The notes under the pieces were generated by a model. The model was not told where the DNA came from, did not search any database, and saw only the letters and a list, made by a program, of their open reading frames with translations. From assembly GCA_947561585.1 (NCBI GenBank), contig CANNZV010000947.1, forward strand, positions 124,001 through 188,000: 64,000 bases of DNA. Reading direction: 5' to 3'. Of the stretch, positions 60,580-64,000 are shown one piece after another; positions within the stretch are counted from its first letter, which is position 1; every line of letters begins with the position of its first letter. The position numbers and the translations under genes were made by a program. Source of the stretch: Caprella mutica. Taxonomy: Eukaryota; Arthropoda; Malacostraca; Amphipoda; Caprellidae.

Positions 60580-60835
60580 TAGCACTATAGGTAAAGCGAC
60601 TAGGTGAACTGTCAGCACTAGATAAAGCAACTAGGTGTACAGTTAGCACTAGGTAAAGCAAAGAGGTGCACAGTTAGCACTAGGTAAAGCAACTAGGTGG
60701 ACTGTTAGCACTAGGTGCAGAAACTAAGTAGATTGTTAGCTCTAGCTGAAGCAACTAGGTGTACTATTAGCTCTAGGTACAGCTACTAGGTGGACTATTA
60801 GCACTAGTTACAGCAACTAGGTGGATCACCTTGGC
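60580..60835. repeat. About 31-bp minisatellite, eight copies
   Basis: Units of aactaggtggactgttagca plus ctaggtaaagc, with single-base variants. Confidence 0.9.
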
Positions 60836-61964
60836 CATTGTGGGAAAAAGTGACACTATGATACCGTGAGTGCGGGAAAGTCCGGTTAATAACCGGAAAT
60901 CCGTACACTGACCACCATCGGCAGAATGAAACAAAATGAATCTCAAGAAAAGCAAACAGAACTTTGAATAGTCAGAGCTAAAAATTATACAAGTAGCGTT
61001 TGTTACATTAATTTAAAGTCTATATCATTGATACGAACAAGCTAGCTAAATCTTGCATCAAAACACTTATTATTTCAGTCTCTAAAACTTTAAACAACAA
61101 AGTTGTTTTTAATTTTCTGAGAGAAGCACGATTTAATAACGTAATAGTATATAATTTAAGGGTTAAAAACAGCAGCGTAAACAGGTCTAGCTGCTAAATC
61201 ACATACTGATGTTACGCATCAAATTATTTATCACAACAGCGGCTCTAGAATAAATATCAGATAGAGATAAAAAATATTTAACTCAACTGATGTACTAATA
61301 TTAGATAATAAAGTTATACAGGCCTAATATTGTGTCCTTCAGTTTTAATTCTATAAATTATTTTACTAAATATAGTATTTAAAAATATTTTATTTTTATT
61401 TTCTGATATATAAAAAAAGTAAATCACTTCAAATGGAAACCTTGTGCCCCATGAGATGCTATCCCGTCAGACAGTATCCTTCCAGACGGTATCCCTTTGC
61501 ATCCCTATTCATCCTTAGGACTCACTACATATGAAAGGCAATGACCAGAAGGATTTAAGGACAAGGATTAAGAACATGAGTAAGTGGGGATAGAGTTTAA
61601 AGAAGGCATCAATAAATGTTATCCTATTTAAGATGTATCTATCGGTTAAGAAATAACATCACAAAAACTTACTTGGAAAATATGATGTAGTATTTCTTCG
61701 AAAAAGCCTGCAGATTCACCACAAAACAAAATATATTATCCTAACGAGTTAATTAATTTCAATGTAGACACTATTAGTAACTAGTTAATAATCCATTAAC
61801 GTACTAACACTTCAGTTTCTATTGTTTATCTTAGTTCATAGGATAGAGAATGACAGACAACCTTCTCTCACTGAAGTCAAAACAGAACTGAAGGCTAAGG
61901 AGTGAAGTCTGAAGGTGAAGCGTACATGTGACCAAAGGTGAACCCCGTCCATACGGTTAACGTA

Positions 61965-62078
61965 GTGACTTACCTAGTTATTAATGTGGTGACTTACCTA
62001 GTTATTAATGTGGTGACTTACCTAGTTATTAATGCAGTGACTTACCTAGTTACCAATGCAGTGACATACCTAGTTAAA
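61965..62078. repeat. 21-bp minisatellite, five copies
   Basis: gtgacttacctagttattaa repeated at 21-bp spacing. The VTYLVIN open frame is a translation of it. Confidence 0.92.
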
Positions 62079-62099
62079 ATATTAAAAAACATTGGTTTT

Positions 62100-62290
62100 T
62101 ACAGTAACTATAAAAGCATTAAATAGTAACTATAAAATTACTAAATAATAACTATAAAATTATTTAATAGTAACTATAAAATTACTAAATAATAACTATA
62201 AAATTATTTCATAGTAACTATAAAATTACTAAATAATAACTATAAAACTATTTAATAGTAACTATAAAATTATTTAATAGTAACTAACTA
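62100..62290. repeat. AT-rich tandem repeat on agtaactataaaatta
   Basis: Alternating blocks of aatagtaactataaaattac and taaataataactataaaatt, about nine copies. Confidence 0.85.
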
Positions 62291-62639
62291 TAAGCGCTTT
62301 ACATTTATAGATGAATAAGTAAGAATTAATAAATTCATATATTAACATAAAATAGATAAAACCACTAAGCAGGAAAATAAAGTAAATCAAAGCAAGATAT
62401 ATAATTATATGACTAAATACAAACAAATAAGCATGGGGAGTTAATTGCAATGTAATTCTTATTAATAAATAGAAGGAAGTAGTATTATAAATTAGCACTG
62501 TTTGTATTACTGTAATTAAAGAATTATTTGAAGGCAGAAAGATAAAGAACAGTTCACCTTCATTGCAAATAGAAACTAGATGACGGGCACTCGTAGAGCG
62601 CATACCTTTGCCGCCACTCATAAATTATCCTAACCCGTT

Positions 62640-62805
62640 CGCTCCCAAAATCTTACCAGTAGGTTCCTGGACCTTGATCAATCGTCCCTCAAAATTTCAG
62701 GCAATTTGGTTGAATAATTTTTGAGTTATGCGAATAAGAAGATGACATATAAATAAATAATAAATACCGCCAAAAATATAACCTTTTGTAATCTGCGAAG
62801 GTAGC
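62640..62805. mobile_element. Possible 3' tail of a LINE-type element
   Basis: tcaaaatttcaggcaatttg followed by gttgaataatttttgagtta resembles the conserved 3' ends of RTE-like LINEs as I remember them. Its last part is shared with 46918-46967. There is no reverse transcriptase frame. The minisatellite at 62796 starts at its end. Confidence 0.4.
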
Positions 62806-63165
62806 AATGAGATGAAGGTGCGGCACTGTGCCTCCATTACAAAGCAATGAGATGAAGGTGCGGCACTGTGTCTTCATTACAAAGAAATGAGATGAAGGTG
62901 CGGCACTGTGCCTTCATTACAAATCAATGAGATGAAGGTGCGGCACTGTGCCTTCATACAAAGAAATGAGATGAAGGTGCGGCACTGTGCCTTCATTACA
63001 AAGAAATGAGATGAAGGTGCGGAACTGTGCCTTCATACAAAGAAATGAGATGAAGGTGCGGCACTGTGCCTTCATTACAAAGCAATGAGATGAAGGTGCG
63101 GCACTGTGCCTTCGTACAAAGAAATGAGATGAAGGTGCGGCACTGTGCCTTCATTACAAATCAAA
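62796..63165. repeat. 39-40 bp minisatellite, nine copies
   Basis: The unit is aatgagatgaaggtgcggca plus ctgtgccttcattacaaag. Unit length alternates between 39 and 40 bases (cattac or catac). Within each unit gatgaaggtgcggcac and gtgccttcat partly pair. Confidence 0.95.
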
Positions 63166-64000
63166 TCAATCAAGTTTTTATTTGACCCTCAAACCCACAC
63201 TAGAAATCTGGTCAAATTTCCCCTCTGATAAAATAGTCAAGTAAATTAAAATTAATTCAATTTAAATCGATAATAAAATGCACATCAAATTATTTCAATT
63301 AAAATTATAGTAAATAAATGTATCCATATATTTGTTTATAATCATTTTTCATAATTGATATATTATATATGATTTTTATATTAACATTAAAATGTATGAC
63401 AAGTTTAACTTATGAAATGAAAATTATGTACTTAATTCACTTCACATAATAAAACTATTAATAAAATGAAGCAAAAAATAATGAAAAGAATATACGATAA
63501 AATCAAGACATAATTATCTCTTCAACTTCATTAAATGTAAAGCATTTAAGATAAAATAATTAAATCATAAGAGATAAAATGATAATCAAAGCAATTCATT
63601 ATAATTGTTCTGATTATCATCTTTAAAAGATTAGATAAAATCTACTTCATGTAAGAATAAAATAAGAACAGTAGAATTGTTTAGGTCTGTAATAATTTGT
63701 TGGCTGTTTACTAATTTCATAGTTCTAAAAACAAACTTTACAAATTTTAATGGTAGTAGACAAAAATAAATAATCGTATGGTTATGCGATGACAAATTTA
63801 TGTAATTTGAAAATAATAGGAAATAAGAAAAATGTGATTTGAGAAATTACATCAATCACAGACTATTTTCTTTGAAAATACTTATACATTATAAATAAAT
63901 CACAAAAACCAGTAACAGTCTAAATAACAGTAAGTGACAATAGATCCGTTACTGGGTGTGTTATAGTGTCACAACAAATAATAACAATAATAACTGTCAA

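Larger units (their letters stand above)
59179..64000. other. Gene-free flank
   Basis: AT-rich DNA with several tandem repeats, listed separately. A loose set of caagtgcat words occurs at 59750-59900. No splice-supported coding sequence or RNA gene was recognised on either strand. If the minus-strand gene has untranslated 5' exons, they could lie here unseen. Confidence 0.6.

Overview
The window is a piece of an animal nuclear genome, most likely an arthropod and probably an insect. It is AT-rich. Its genes are split by GT-AG introns of tens of bases to several kb. One gene is an integrin alpha subunit of the insect alpha-PS1 type, and the repeats include MITEs and a Ty1/copia element with the half-tRNA primer site known from insects. 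No species can be named from the sequence alone.

Layout. Positions 1-18364 hold no recognisable exon. They are filled with minisatellites, hairpin MITEs and AT-rich DNA, and are probably upstream DNA and/or a long 5' intron of the integrin gene. Positions 18365-33007 (+) carry 18 exons of the integrin alpha gene; the first exon or exons (signal peptide, start of the propeller) are not found in the window. Positions 33008-37699 are a convergent intergenic stretch with two minisatellites and the poly(A) signals of both genes. Positions 37700-48864 (-), plus a candidate first coding exon at 54659-54772, encode a long coiled-coil protein of about 1971 residues ending in one fibronectin type III domain; I cannot assign it to a named family. 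About 0.6 kb upstream of that candidate start lies a young LTR element (55383-59083) nested inside an older MITE. Positions 59179-64000 are repeats and AT-rich DNA with no supported gene.

Most notable observations. (1) The integrin gene contains a second, diverged copy of its calf-1 exons, introns included (about 30975-31935, copied from about 26551-27510). It sits inside a serine-rich linker exon and stays fully in frame, so the predicted subunit is about 600 residues longer than usual. (2) The copia-like element has two 338-bp LTRs that look identical, a 5-bp target duplication and a gag remnant. No pol was recognised. After gag comes a frameshifted Gln/Gly/Tyr-rich stretch that looks like the C-terminus of a host hnRNP-type RNA-binding protein. 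(3) Two otherwise different MITE families share the same internal hairpin. (4) More than twenty mutually unrelated minisatellites are packed into 64 kb.

The two host genes are convergent (tail to tail) with about 4.7 kb between stop codons. Nothing in the sequence shows that they act together: one is a cell-surface adhesion receptor, the other an apparently intracellular coiled-coil scaffold. Exon boundaries were chosen by hand from GT/AG sites and reading phase. They are internally consistent in phase across both genes, but have not been checked against transcripts.
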